The notes beneath the pieces were generated by a model. That model did no database searches. It had not been told where the DNA came from and saw only the letters and a list, made by a program, of their open reading frames with translations. A stretch of DNA of 64,000 bases from Ancylostoma caninum (taxonomy: Eukaryota > Nematoda > Chromadorea > Rhabditida > Ancylostomatidae), in the NCBI GenBank assembly GCA_037903475.1, contig JBAJFG010000165.1:1-64000 (forward strand), given 5' to 3'. The position numbers and the translations under genes were made by a program. Positions 18,512 through 30,590 of this stretch are shown here, in pieces (position 1 is the stretch's first letter; every line of letters begins with the position of its first letter).

Positions 18512-18933
18512 GATCTACTCTATATTCTGCACTCTCTGTACTCTCCTTGTGGAAATTTACGACATTTCTTAGCGATCTGGTGCTAAGTACACTGGGAATT
18601 CTGTGGAATTGAAGTGCGATGGCTTTTTTGGCTCACTCCAGAAAGGTCTCGTGAGATTTGTCGTTCAGGGACGACTATGTGCGCTGCAATTAGTTCATGC
18701 AAGCGTTAACTGTGATGCCAGTCAGGCTGGATTGAATCGATAGCGATTCTGGATCCTTGATTGGATCCATGATTTTATGGCACTTTGGCTCCTAGGATAG
18801 ACTTTGCTAATCTCTTATGGCTTAGGGTAGGCCGTAAAATTGCTCGGGTGTGAGCTGGTTTTTGCTCTGGTGTGAGCTGCTGTTACTCCTAGCCCCAAAG
18901 TTGTTACGCTCTGACGCGGGAGGAATGGCTTTA

Positions 18934-18951
18934 TTCCCGGCCGATGCACCA
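18934..18951 (-). other. BEL primer-binding site for tRNA-Gly
   Basis: The plus strand reads TTCCCGGCCGATGCACCA, which is the 3' end of a eukaryotic tRNA-Gly including CCA. It lies two bases inside the 5' LTR, so element RNA would pair with that tRNA. Confidence 0.85.
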
Positions 18952-18953
18952 AA

Positions 18954-19218
18954 TGTTGTGGGCGCTGAGACTGTTGGACTTTTCTTGTCTGTATGTGCGA
19001 TGAACGCGGTGGTTCAGTGGATATTTGTTATATACTTTACAATAGAGAGTGAGTGAGAGGAGTAAAGTAAGTAATGAGCTCCTCATTGGGCTTACAGCAT
19101 CATTCCGCCTAGTGAGTGGTATCTGTAGCACGAGACGAGTCAGCCCTGCCCCTCCACAGGAGGTACAGTATCGATGGTGAACGTGAATACTACAAGGATC
19201 ATCGATCTGTCGATGATA
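18954..19218 (-). repeat. BEL 5' LTR
   Basis: Aligns with 16015-16280. Its inner edge is defined by the adjoining primer-binding site. Confidence 0.85.
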
Positions 19219-19946
19219 TGACATGGGTCGATTTTCTGCCGAAGTACTGGAAAATGGAAAAGTAGGGTTCGGTTGGGAGGCCGTCATGGACGAAAGAATG
19301 AGGATGAAAAAAGAGTACGGTCCTATGGTTACAGGGTAAGGTTTGCTCTTCACGGCAGTGCAGAGCAGGAGTCCCGAGATGACCTGCATCCCCCTGCAAT
19401 TTTCGCCTAATTTGACGAACTTTTCGCTACATTGATTTTTGTCGCCCTGCCATCGGCTCCAGGAAGAAGCATCCACTGATCTGAAGCATTTCTGAGATTC
19501 TCCCCTTTAAGTAGTCTTATAATGTATATAAAGTCCCGAGAAAAGTTCTCTTCCCGAGGCTATAGATCCTCGTGAGGTCTTGCCGCGACAACCTCAACGC
19601 AATAGCCGCTCCGCAGCATAATGCTGGAAACAGTCGACCAATCGCGGCGCCTTCCCAGCCAACCGCTGACCCCGCCCTAATTGCCAGGGTCCAAAAGGTC
19701 CGTTTCCCTCTCGGGACTCCTGCTCAGCAAATCTTACCCTACAACCATAGTACCGTATTTTTTTCATCCTCATCCCTTCGTCGTGACGGCCTCCCAACCG
19801 AAACCTACTTTCCATTTTCCAGTACTTCGGCAGAAAATCGACCCATGCCAGGAACAAACTTATGAACACCTTATGAACACCTGTTATATACCACTTCATA
19901 ACTCATGCAACGGTGCATCAAAATTCTATCCGTTTTACGTTTGGAA

Positions 19947-20990
19947 AGAAGATGAAGAGATGAAGACGAAAAATAATCGAAGGAGTGCTATAGTTTTTAG
20001 GGCTTCGCCCCGCCCCCTCCCTTCCCAAAGTGATGTTCCCCCTGGGTCCGGCCTAAAAGTGAAGGTGGGCGGAGCCTCTGTGTTGGGGTATTCCACCTAT
20101 GGCTCTGACTCTTTTGCGTTTACCCAGTACATAACAGAAAAAGTTGTTCAGGATGGTTTGCAGTGGATAGATGCCAGTGAGCGGATGAACAAGAAAGCCT
20201 CCCTTTGCATAGTATCGTTCAAGCACGAAATGAAGAGGAATACTCTTCTCCAATCCTTTACAGTGTTTATTCAATTTTGCATGGTACCTAGCTGTCTTGT
20301 TCAACATATGGAAAGCAGTTTTTTAATATAAGAAAAAGAAACAGCGCAGGTAATGGCAGCCAGTCTGACTTGGTGGCAAGCTACGCATTTCAGTGCAACG
20401 CAGCAAATTCCCTGCTGTGGGCTATCGCTACAGTCCGCACGCATATAGCACATCGCGTTGCCGTCGCTAGCGAGACTGATCTTGATACCTATCGATTTCG
20501 GGCGGAGCATCGCTACGTCGCCGCTGCACAAGCCACCCCAATGACCAGTTCACACCAATCGCTGGCGGGAAAAGAAATTGAGAAAAATGTCAATTTTAAT
20601 ATCAAATAATTAAAAACAAACAATCAAAATGGTAATGTGAATAAATTATTAGAGATAAGCTGAAACAATTTTTTTATTAATTTATGGAGTACTTTTGAAA
20701 AGTTCGGCCACCCATTAACAGATTAGGCACCCTTCTCCCAATTCGCATGCCCCACTGGCACTAACATCGACAGTGAATCACGTTTCCATGCTCCGTGCGA
20801 GTATAGGAGCTTACACTTTTGCCGTGATGATGGAGGCGGCGTCATCGCGCACGGCGACAAAATAAATCCACTATCATTCCTTCTCGCTCGTCGTTGGGTG
20901 CCACCGCGGCAAAAAATATGCAAGCTCTTGTCGCCGGATCCATGCCGCCGCGACGTCGCCGGTTTAAGGTTAAATTGGATGACTGTTGCC
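19947..20990. other. unassigned, partly repeat-like
   Basis: GC-rich pieces at 20000-20090 and 20370-20540 have the look of old repeats, but no second copy was identified in the window. Two long open frames lie on opposite strands without codon or motif support. Confidence 0.35.
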
Positions 20991-21203
20991 GGGGTGTGTA
21001 TCATCGTGAGGGAAAACGGGGCGTGGTACAGTTCTGCGATTGGTTCCTTCAAATCCTCCTTCCGCCCCAAACGGCTGACTCGTTCCCTTCGCGCCCGATT
21101 CCACTATATATAAACATGCACAATTTGAATGCGACCGAGGACGAGTTGATCGTGAAGGGCGGGAAGTCTCCGCTTCGTTTTCCCTCACGATGATACACAC
21201 CCC
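20991..21203. repeat. TIR element (MITE)
   Basis: GGGGTGTGTATCATCGTGAG at the left faces its reverse complement at 21175-21203. A shorter related piece (GGGTGTGTATCATCGCGAGG) occurs near 41944. The centre has a TATATAA. Confidence 0.75.
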
Positions 21204-21669
21204 TGTTGTCGCTGCGAAAGCCCGAGAACCCCTTATAGCGGTATCGGGACATGTTCTGTGTAGCGATGTACTGCTAGTACTGCTAGCCTGGCCTGATGTA
21301 ACAGATTTCCTCTGGCGCATAAGTCCGAAAGGCGTACCATGCAGTTTGCGAGATCACTTGAGCAGAGTGAGAGAAGTCTTTACACCACGCGTCCGCGTGG
21401 CCACAGTGGCTACGATAAAGGGTCTTACCAAATACAATCGATGAAACATTACCTTTCCCTCTCTTAGATTTCGGAAGATTGCTGGTTGCAGTAGCGAGGT
21501 TTGGCTTGTGCAGATTTCTGGAAATATTAAGAAGGAGACCACACCAACTAAGTGACAAGTCCTTCAAACTCAACCAACTCTACTAACGTTCAGAATTAAA
21601 CTAAATAAACAATCGCAGATGAGAATGAGGCTCCCACTTTAGTGGAAAGCCAAGGGAAGGTAAATAAAT
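21204..21669. other. no feature identified
   Basis: No supported gene or repeat. Confidence 0.4.
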
Positions 21670-21786
21670 CTAATCTACGGAAGGACCAAAAATAGTGTTG
21701 AGCAAATCCACTAACATGTCTGCGTCCATTGTTCTCTTTTTCTTCATGCTGCTGTCGATGACTGCAGTCATTTCAGCAGAAGATAC
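21670..21786 (-). CDS. terminal exon of a second unnamed host gene
   Basis: The acceptor ATGTTTTTTTTGTCAG opens an exon that is readable in one frame only and ends in TAG at 21672-21670. It encodes 38 residues: VSSAEMTAVIDSSMKKKRT followed by MDADMLVDLLNTIFGPSVD. The T-tract acceptor is one of the strongest in the window. The basic run KKKR suggests a nuclear or nucleic-acid-binding protein, no more. The upstream partner must end in phase 0, and I did not find a convincing donor for it. Confidence 0.5.
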   Translation of the reverse strand, partial: VSSAEMTAVIDSSMKKKRTMDADMLVDLLNTIFGPSVD

Positions 21787-21834
21787 CTGACAAAAAAAAC
21801 ATTATTAGAGGTTTATAACAGCGAAATCCATAAC

Positions 21835-22004
21835 AGCATTAAATGGGAGGAGAGCGAAGGCGTTCTAGCTTTTTGGGCATCGGAAACATGTGGAAGTGCT
21901 CGATCATTATACGTAACATCCGAAATACTACAATGTGGACTGAACTCCCCTTTGACAATATGTGGTGATGGAAGCTGGCGCGGAACTATTTGCAAGCCGA
22001 GTTC
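21835..22004 (-). CDS. candidate exon of the second unnamed gene
   Basis: The minus-strand acceptor CTCAACCTTTAG precedes an open frame GAA CTC GGC... encoding ELGLQIVPRQLPSPHIVKGE and then about 35 more residues. Its phase matches the end of the exon at 23016-23076. The donor is unclear: GTTATG at 21834 gives a 48-nt intron but the wrong phase for the terminal exon. Treat the 3' boundary as unknown. Confidence 0.35.
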
Positions 22005-22441
22005 CTAAAGGTTGAGGCATGTCCGAAACTGGAATGTGACCGAGCAATGTTCTTACAATGGAAGTGCAACAACATTGAAGGAATAAAAAACAAAGATGCA
22101 GAACGGATCCTCATCATGGGGTTCAAACCCTCGTCCTTCTGTCCAACATTCCAGCATCTTCCCAGCCACCGTATAGCTGAACAGTGGGTGCTTCAATACT
22201 TCTACCAGTGCACTGGCATATTCCTTTTTCAATATCAGGGCAGAAACAAAATATATACTGTAGCACATTCATAAGCAAAGATTCAAGTCAAATGGGAGTC
22301 ATTCCAATCCGCGAATCTGGCCTCTTGCACTTCTCTTGTTAGTAAGGTGTCCCAATAGACTGTTCCGATGTTTTTTTTTGTAAGCGGTAGTGGACAATTT
22401 TACGAGATTAGCTTATAGTGTGCTATAAAAATTCCGGAATC

Positions 22442-22620
22442 CACAGTCCTTGTCGGAAAGAGACGGATTGCGCGTGCGGTTTCATAGCATAGCGGCCGCA
22501 GAATCGTGGCGGACCTGCTCCACCCTCTCACTTAGAGCATGCTCTCTCCGCATCTCTTGTTCAGGTCCCACCGCGTTTCCGCAGTCACGGAATCCGTCTA
22601 TTTTTTCGACAAGGACTGTA
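22442..22620. repeat. TA-flanked MITE, family 1 (copy B)
   Basis: Aligns along its length with 6440-6621. The left end is slightly decayed (CACAGTCCTTGTCGGAAAGA); the right end is intact (TCGACAAGGACTGTA). Confidence 0.85.
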
Positions 22621-23015
22621 GCAACCAAACGGTTCCTGGTCGTCAAAGTCCACTTCTCTAGCAACTAAGTGGTTGTAAACATGTTCAGCTGCATGAACGG
22701 TAGTAAACCTCTTGTAAAACGTGTAGGTGTTCCTCACCGTATCGTATGAATTGCTACAGAGTAGTGCGATTAGTGTTTCGGTACAAAAAAAAAGACCAAA
22801 TCATGAGTTCTTAGTGCAACATGTTCAAATGTCCCCGTCAAAACAGCGACACAGAAACTCGCGCATCAGGTTTAAAAAGTTTCTAAAAAGTGTTGCTATT
22901 GATGATGACAGATGTAATGACCGGCAGCGGCTAGTGTGCAGTGAACAAAGACGAAGATGTGAAAAATAAAGGAAATGGTATAAAGAGTAACTAAATATCG
23001 GCTATTTCTTCTTAC

Positions 23016-23076
23016 CATGTGATCAGGTGCAATCTGAGTTCCATTGGCGGTACGTTGCTCGTTCCGTTCATCGACA
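23016..23076 (-). CDS. candidate 61-nt exon of the second unnamed gene
   Basis: The acceptor TCCTATATTTATAG and donor ATG|GTAAGA are both good nematode-like signals. The frame that is open and phase-compatible with 22004 encodes VDERNEQRTANGTQIAPDHM. A second frame is also open, so the product is not certain. Confidence 0.4.
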
Positions 23077-23864
23077 CTATAAATATAGGAAAACATGGTT
23101 GAATTAGACAAATGCAGAATCAATTTGTCTTTTCAATCCCAAGAGCGCGGAGATTGCGCGACAAATCCTGTAAGATTGCGTAGCGATCGCGTGGGTGCCC
23201 GGTATTGAGGGATAGGAGGCTCTTCGATGCTTCCTGAAGGGAACAAAGTCTTGATCTCACATGAAATAAATGAGAGGAGTATTCAGTTCTTTCACATCAC
23301 CTATTTGCTCCATTCACACTGAGGATTAGATAAGGTTCTAGAATATTTTCATGACAGCGGCTTTTATAGAACGCTGTGGAGATTTTTCCTATGCTTTAGA
23401 ATACCCTACAATGAGGCGAGATAAAACAGTTCATTTTGAAAAAAAAACGCCCGTTTTAAAACTGATGGCAAATACAAACATCCGGGAAATATCTAGATAT
23501 GTTAAAGAAGCATTTTTTTTTCACCTGGTTCATAAGTCTTTCAAGAAAATCTGTATATTATTGGTGCCGAAATGGGAGCACTGCTCGCCAATACCCTCGC
23601 ATCACCACTGGCCTCCAGCAGAAAAAAAAACGGCACAAATTTCTTGTCTGTTCATGAAAATTGCCGCCAACGCCAGCTAATTGCCATGAGTTGATTGGAA
23701 CCACAATGCTGGCCTACACATAATAAACAAGTAATTCATGGATATATTTGAAATCCCGGCCTCAGCTTAGTTCTTTCTACGCCATCGATTGTCTGTTTGC
23801 CCTCAACAATCTATATGAATCTTCTATACATCTCTCACTGGCTTCTTCTGAACTGACAGAGGAA
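23077..23864. other. no feature identified
   Basis: AT-rich. Open frames are short and unsupported. Confidence 0.4.
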
Positions 23865-26550
23865 GGATACTCCATCAGTGTCGCCTTTCGTAGCGAGGTG
23901 CATACTACCCTACGCAGCTCGCGACGCTGATTTCAAATCTGTTCTTATATTTGTTTCTGTGAGGGGTTATAACATCCTGTCAGAACGCTCATATAGGGCG
24001 CACAAGATATATGTACCAGCTGAGTCGTGGGCCGATGCTAAGTCTCTCGCTCTTCAGGATCAGCAGCGCTGGTTCAGTTCCTCTGCGTGGCTGGTGTTTT
24101 GCACTTTCCCTCCACCTACTGTTTTCCTCCGAGAGTCCATTCTATGCAGTTTATAAGGTTTTCCACCTACAAATTGATCTTTTGGAAGTTTGGAACCATT
24201 TGGAAGGATCCCCATCACCGAATTTGGAAAAGGTGACACTGCTCATTCGACCAAGTCCCAAGTGTACGAAAATTAATCTTCAACACTTTATGCACATTTA
24301 TGGAAGAATAATACAAAATGTTTATAACAATATAGCTTGTCACAGCGTGAGCAGCGAATGAGAAAGACCTCGTTACAGTCATTATGTCCACAAATTCCTA
24401 TCAAATCTGAATGGAGACGGGATCGAACGTGAAAATCGTGACGTGGATGACAGTAGTTACTCCACTGATGCTAAGAGATATTATTTTTCGTACACTTGGT
24501 CAAATGAGCAGTGTCATCTCTTCCAAATTCGGTGATGAGGACCCTTCCAAATGGTTTCAAACCTCCAAAAGATCAATTTGTAGGTGGAAGACCTCATAAA
24601 ACTGCATAGAATGGATTTTCAGGAAAACAGCAGGTGGAGGGAAAATGCAGAACAGCAGCCCCTCAGAGGAACTGTACTAGCGTTGTTAATCCTGAAGAGC
24701 GAGAGACTTAACAGTGCACCACGACTCACCTGGGGGTGCGTTGCACTAGGCGACAACGAGAGGCGTGTCTCGGACGAGATCTGCAAAACTCTGTCATCTC
24801 TGCACTCTGCAGGGTGGCAGTAAGCGCTCGCTCGGATGGCTCTCGCACCTCTCTCGCACCTTTAATTACTGGTACATTGGAGCTGTCTAGGTCGACGTCA
24901 GGAATGTGTAGGTTAAACGCTCGTATATCGATCACGTCCTTCCAATTTTTTTAGCAAAAGAAAAAGGGGGAAAATGCTCGTCAGGGAACTGGATACAGCA
25001 CTCAAGTGGGTATTTAGGGAAAAGCCAATATGGAGGATAATCATCTACCCACAAGGTTATTTGCTTTTCCTCTCTTTTCGAACCCGTGAGGGAATAGTTC
25101 TATTATGTGAGCAGCGTTTCTACCGATGTTAGCCTAAAACAGGATTGGTAACAACACGCGTTTTGCTTCTGGAAGAGCATGTTCTGCCTTGAAGTCTGAT
25201 ACAATGGGAAGATAGTTTCCGAACGTGTTTACAGTACAGTGCTCAAGCGCTTAGCTTTTGGCAGGTTCAGAGCGGGGGAACATTGAGTTCCAGGACCTAC
25301 TGGCTGCTTCAAGTGGACACGGCAGTGGTTTTAGAGAAGGGCAATAAACAAGGAACGATGAAGAAAGGTTGGATATAAATGAAAACAAAAGCTTTAGATA
25401 TAAATGAAAACAAAAGTAGAAGTTATTGTTAGAAAGGTTGAAAAGTCTCCATTTCTTCATTTCGTGCCTGACTTTAGTATAAAAGAACAGTGCAGGACAG
25501 TGCTCTTCCAGAAGCAAAACGCGTATTGCTACCCTTCCTGTATTAGAAACATCGGTAGAAACCTCAAATATTAGCATTTTTAATCAAATTTTTACATCCC
25601 GGTCTTTCGGGATGATGCATAATGCATACAGAGAGTGTAGTATGCTTTGCAACTCGCTAAATCCGTACGTAAAGTGACTTTTTGAAAATTCCGTGAAACA
25701 TGGATAACTGAACCGAAATTGATGTTGCCAATCAATCCATCGGTCGTATTCATTTCCTAGTTTGGTTGAGGGGTCCTGCATATGATCACTATATAGCCTA
25801 GACTTGACACAATTAGAATGCTCTTCGTTCCTATCGATGACACATTTTTTTTGGAAGAGAAAAAGCTTCAAAACATTAAGAAAGCCGAAATTTGTGTGGG
25901 CCGCTATTCCGACACACTGCATGCCGAAAAGAGCATCTGCTCCTCGAATGAGGGATGGAGAAGGACCATCGAATGAGGAAAAGAGTACCTAGCTGCTGAT
26001 TTTATTTTACTTTTGTATAGGGTTGGCTTCATCGAAACGGTCATTTATATTTTCTAAACCTTTCATAAAATCAAAGTTTGGACTTAATCCTGGAATTTTT
26101 TCGTAGAGATAAGTGATGAAATCTCCACACAGCCATTTGCATGATTGCTAAATTTAATGTTGACTTATTTTTCCCTGCTCCTCACATAATCGAGTTATTT
26201 CTACTACTTTTTAATAACACTATTCTGGCAAGGTAGCCATAGAACTAATAGGAATACGCTGACTTTGTTATTCTCAGTACACCTGGTCGATGGTGGCAAC
26301 ACCTGGGGTCCTATCACATTCCCAGGGCCGGGTTGGTATGCATCGACGCTGGAGCTGGCAGGATGCCAGCAATGCCTACGTCTATGCTGCTGCCATCGAG
26401 GTATCTCGTACGGGAACGCCCCCCTTTGTCGCCTAGTGCTTGCCGTCCCTCACCTGGTAACCACCTTGTGTACCCTATATGAGTGTTTTGGCAGAAGGGT
26501 ATAGTATATGTACACCTCGCTACGAAAGGCGCCACTGATAAATTATCCTT
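23865..26550. repeat. inverted-repeat region with nested foldbacks
   Basis: The outer ends match in inverted orientation: CGCCTTTCGTAGCGAGGTG at 23883 and its complement at 26511-26529. Both continue inward through a shared CTCATATAGGG segment. Inside are a second long inverted pair, 24014-24262 against 24495-24735, and a third, 25110-25200 against 25480-25575. This could be one large foldback transposon with others inserted in it. No transposase was recognised. Confidence 0.6.
25921..25992 (+). CDS. weak ORF, uncertain
   Basis: A plus-strand ATG at 25921 opens a 23-codon frame (MPKRASAPRMRDGEGPSNE) ending in TAG. Composition looks coding-like, but there is no splice or homology support, and it lies inside a repeat region. 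Probably chance. Confidence 0.12.
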   Translation: MPKRASAPRMRDGEGPSNEEKST

Positions 26551-26779
26551 CCTTTGTGGGTTTAGTTTGGTGCTCGTGCCCAGCGCCTGCCTCCCTCACC
26601 TACTTCTCCGAATCTATATATAAAACATAGCACTGCTTACGACACTTTTTTTTTCAAAAATCTGGCTGGCGCGCGTGGCGCCAAATTCAAAAGATGAAAA
26701 GGCATCTGCATGCGAAATGACGAAGAAAGGAGCTGCGAAACATGCGACAGCATCGGAATCTGGCGGAGGACCTGCGACA

Positions 26780-27670
26780 CTACTCACCGGACAGTATCGA
26801 TTTGGATATCGATTTATCGAACGATTTTCCTCAATTTATCTGCAATCCGGATAGAAATGAGCACACTGGGGTAATCCACCGCGCTGGCCACGAATCTAAC
26901 GACCACTCTGCGCGGCGTAGTTATTGATTTACTGATTTTATTGATTTTTCACGAGTTCTACCGTGGACGCGATGGAAGTAAGCTTGCAGGGAACATCTAC
27001 CACGTTGACCATGAATCTGACTACCAGTTTGCATGATATAGTTATTGATTCATTGACTCTATTAATTTTTCGCGAGTTTTTCTCAGGGCGTTGTGCAAAC
27101 GTGCTCACAGGAATTGTTCATCATGCTGATCACGAAACTGACAACCACTTTGCACCAGCATTATCGATTCATTGATTTTATCGATTTTCGTGCATTTTTT
27201 TTTGACGTGGTGGAAAGATGTCCATAGAGGCTGTCCAGCATGCTGAACATGAATAAAGACGTGAGAACCAGTAAACCCTTAAAAATACGTTGATAAAATC
27301 AGTGAAGCAATACCTGTGCTTGTAATTTTCCCTAGTTACGCCGATTACATGAGCGTTGAAAGCAGTTCGTGCATGGAGATTATCGTGGCGTGAACTGAGC
27401 TTTCATATCTAATATTCTAATTGTAAGTTTCAGGCCTACATTTCAATCGGTTTGACGAGCGAGTTGTAACATCAAGCAACTACTATCACATACTTTCCCG
27501 CATTGGTTTTCTTTCTAGCATCTTTGCAAAAGTTTTCCACGGTGAAGCGGACAATGCTCTATTTTCCATGCCACCAAAAACTTCGAAAATAAAGTATGTT
27601 CACTTTGCGTTGAGTATTTGACATGCTGAACGTGAACAGCACAACTATTTTGTACCCAAGTCCATTTTGC
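26780..27670 (-). repeat. old, diverged copies of the 118-bp satellite
   Basis: At least four degenerate units of about 115-130 bp. Each carries a block like CACGAAACTGACAACCACTT followed by TTATCGATTCATTGATTTTA. These match the reverse complement of the array at 53100-54840 (ATATGACAACCGTTT, TTATCGATTTTATTGATTTT). The last recognisable piece is near 27615-27660. The units are far more divergent than those of the other array. Confidence 0.7.
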
Positions 27671-27830
27671 GTGAAGGCAAGGTAGGTATAGCATTTCTCA
27701 AAATGCAAAGTCTCATCAAATCTTATGCTGAACCACTACTCCATACGCTGGTAGCGAAACTGTGTAACGTAACACCATCTCACAAGGCTACGGAAAAGTG
27801 CTGTAGTAAAGAAGTGCCTTGTTCAGCACG

Positions 27831-28255
27831 TTAAAGGCAGTTTGTCACCTCGTTTTCATGTCTGAGCTTTTACCAGATTCTGAATCTCCTTGACATGATG
27901 AATCCAACGGTATACCTAAAATGTTATAAAATGTCCTCAAAACCGTTTTTTAATCAATCTTCGGGACGGGGTTTGTAACAGTTTGTTGAGCCGAGTGGAC
28001 GCGTGAAGTCGTTGATCTCATCGATCGGACACGTCTAGATGTGTTGGCCAACGCTGCAGACGTGGCGGGCAGCCAGCACATTCACGGACCGCTCCACCCA
28101 GGTGGTCCGTGAACTGCGCTTTCAGACCCTCCGAGAACGGGGTTTTCGTCATTTTTATGAGCTTTGACGTACACCTTTGGAATTAGCGTGACGAGGAGGT
28201 CTAGACTCTTTTGGTATTTTCAGCCCACGAAACGAGATGACACACTGCCTTTGAC
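27831..28255. repeat. TTAA-flanked MITE, family 3 (copy 1)
   Basis: The left end TTAAAGGCAGTTTGTCACCT faces ACACACTGCCTTTGA at the right. The inner part (GGACACGTC, TTGGCCAACGCTGCAG) is shared in inverted orientation with 39137-39557. Confidence 0.75.
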
Positions 28256-28759
28256 GCCAATACATTGGTATTGATATTCGTGATCAACATGTACTCTTCT
28301 TTGCAAAAGTTGTGGAGATTCTGATAGATACCGTCCTTACCGTAATTCTATTGTAACCCGCCAGATATGCTGGTATGTAGATATTCATGGTCAGCCACCC
28401 CACTCGCTATGCAAATCCTCAGCGAGAGCTTCCTCCGAAACTTTGGGGCCCCCAAGATGATGCGAGCCGTTTTTCTACGCTTCTACATACTGTGTCTGTT
28501 TTTAAACTGTAAGTCGAGATGAAAAATTAAGAACCTGAACGATTCGTGGACATGGCTTCGCTCTTCGATAAAGACAGGTGAACTGAGCTGGTCCACCTGC
28601 GTGACGCCAGAAGGGCTGGCAACCAACTGGCAGATGATGTTAGATGGAGGAGATCTTACATTCTCATCTAGGCCTACGCTCTGGAACAGAAACTATACGA
28701 TAAAGAAAATGGACTGAGAAAATGGAATTGTACAGTAATATAAAACCTGAAAAACATAC
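28256..28759. other. no feature identified
   Basis: No supported gene or repeat; flanks the exon candidate at 28760. Confidence 0.35.
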
Positions 28760-28972
28760 CGGACAACAACATTCCTCCAATGCACTTCCTTCATCATTTC
28801 TATCAGAACAGTCACCAAATTCGGCAACACATAGCGTTTCATCCACTGATATATCACCGCTGACAGTATTTTCCAGCTCATGCTGTTCATCTTCACCTTT
28901 GCGAGACAATTTCTGATTTTCAGTTCCTGTTGATCCATCATGTGTCTCCGGTGCAATCTCCCAATGCTCAGG
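28760..28972 (-). CDS. candidate 213-nt exon of an unnamed gene
   Basis: The acceptor TTCTTGTTTAAG and donor CCG|GTATGT bound exactly 71 codons, open in one frame. The product is acidic and Ser/Thr-rich: PEHWEIAPETHDGSTGTENQ, then KLSRKGEDEQHELENTV, then ALEECCCP. This is one of the more protein-like segments in the window. No domain recognised. It may belong with the exons at 21670-23076, but the phases do not join directly, so a missing exon would be needed. Confidence 0.5.
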
Positions 28973-30300
28973 CTTAAACAAGAAAAGATATTACACTGAG
29001 TTTCGCAAAAAATTAGCATATTAGTAGAAATTACGCTTTTCGCAGGCCGAGTAGCGTTTCCGACCCCGACAGCCGGCTCACTAAACGTGAAGGCTATATG
29101 CGAAACGCCTTTGGCAAGGGCTGGTATCAAACCAAGAGGACGAAACTGAGTGATCTCAGCGCAATCAGGGCAATTTCAACTCCTTGCCGCGTTGCGGCAT
29201 GCGATCATCGCGGTACGGCGAAAGCTGTATACGAAAAATTTGATTGAAAAAAAAGATTATATATATATATATCAAGTTGTTGCGAAATTGATTGCCGTTT
29301 CGGAGTATGCTCAGCTAAATTTTTTTCTTCTGCCCAATTTGAGCAACTTCAGACCAACTTATGTAAGCTCCTGACAGAGCTTTTCCTCTTCTTTCGAATG
29401 CTGCTTGAATATTCTGGCTAGCTCTTTCCTTAGAGTTTTCATGAAGTCGCGAACAAACAATGAGCCGACGCAATTTTCCGCTGATTATGGTTAATGACTT
29501 CAAACTCCATAACTCTTCGTCGGAGGTATATATGCGGTATTCTTGCGTTTGTTTTGGCTTGGAATCGTCGTCCTAATGGGCAGTGAGCTACTCGATCGTA
29601 AATTTTTCTTCCGTCGATTTGGATTCCCAAAGCAACCACGGTCATGTCCAAGGTTGTTCCCTGACGACCATGTGTTAAGGACAGTTGTTGAACTTAAACC
29701 GAACCAACCATTTGGATGTTGAGGGCAGGGATGGGGGCTCAGTATACTACAGTTTCAAAACATTTGACTTAACTCAACATGGCAAGAAAGGTGCGGAAGT
29801 GAACACTCCACGATCTGACTTACGACCAGCGACAGAGTCCTGCCATTGTAATTTTGAGTTCATCTCTGCAAATCTGCTATAGATTTGGTTGGCAGTGGTG
29901 AACAAACGTTGGCTTTCCCCTGGCTCCAGGGTAACGTTAAGCCTCACATCCCAAAACTCATCCGACAAAAATTGATGCAGTAAGGCATCGAGGTCCTCAC
30001 TCAATGCCCTCATTCCTGAGATCATGTCAATGGATGATCATCAGATCATCCATTTCGGCAATTAACTTCGCAATCATGACTTATAATAACGGGCTTAGTC
30101 TGTTTTCATGTCTGTCTGTATGTAAGTATGTATGTGTGTCAGACCGTTACGAAATTCTACAATTGGTCAGTGATCGTGATTGTGAGATCATATAAAAGCC
30201 TAGGAATGGGTGTGGTATGGTTGAGTGGGGTAGGGATGAGATCGAGGAGAAGGTTGGACAATGTGCAACGGGTCCGTCAATGGAGTCAATACAGAAGGGC
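28973..30300. other. no feature identified
   Basis: Nothing supported. A short TATATA run lies at 29259-29271, and GTATGTATGTGTG at 30125-30137. Confidence 0.35.
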
Positions 30301-30304
30301 TGCG

Positions 30305-30590
30305 CTGGCGCCCAGAAGTGGGGGGACGGGTCCAACGCTGTGGTAAAGCCCCGCCGGCGCCCAGAAGTGGGGCAGACGGGTCCACCACTGTGATAAGTGA
30401 TAAGGGTGCGCCGGCCCAGAATTGGGGGAGATGGGTCCACCACTGTGATAAGGGTGCGCCGGCGCCCAGAAGTGGGGAAGATGGGTCCACCACTGTGATA
30501 AGGGTGCGCCGGCGCCCAGAAGTGGGGGAGACGGGTCCACCACTGTGATAAGGGTACGTCGGCGCCCAAAAGTGGGGAAACGCATGACGG
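30305..30590. repeat. 50-bp minisatellite
   Basis: About six tandem units of 50 bp, each containing GGCGCCCAGAAGTGGGG and GGGTCCACCACTGTGATAAG. Long open frames on both strands here are products of the repeat. Confidence 0.9.

Larger units (their letters stand above)
16015..19218 (-). mobile_element. internally deleted BEL/Pao retrotransposon
   Basis: Direct repeats of 266 and 265 bp flank 2.7 kb, on the minus strand. Inside are a tRNA-Gly primer site, a decayed gag with Cys/His knuckle remnants, a Pao-type protease region, and a Pro/Arg-rich tail like the end of Pol. RT, RNase H and most of the integrase are missing. TGGCA (16010-16014) and TGACA (19219-19223) are probably the 5-bp target duplication with one change. 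The LTRs differ at many positions, so it is much older than the neighbouring gypsy. It sits inside the arm of the TIR element 15930-19946. Confidence 0.85.
15930..19946. mobile_element. long-TIR (foldback) element split by a BEL/Pao insertion
   Basis: The left arm starts TTCCAAACGTAAAATGGATA at 15930, is cut at 16014, and resumes at 19219 (TGGGTCGATTTTCTGCCGAA) to about 19375. The right arm, 19946 back to about 19705, is the reverse complement of the two parts joined. Without the insert the element would be about 0.8 kb with arms of about 230 bp and a 300-bp centre. No transposase is seen, so it is non-autonomous. The outermost base pairs are uncertain because the gypsy LTR lies five bases away. 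Confidence 0.8.

Noticed and set aside
22090..22170. tRNA-like sequence on the minus strand (GGGTTTGAACC B-box look-alike)
   Set aside because: Only the B-box-like word is present; no A box at a proper distance and no pairing acceptor stem.
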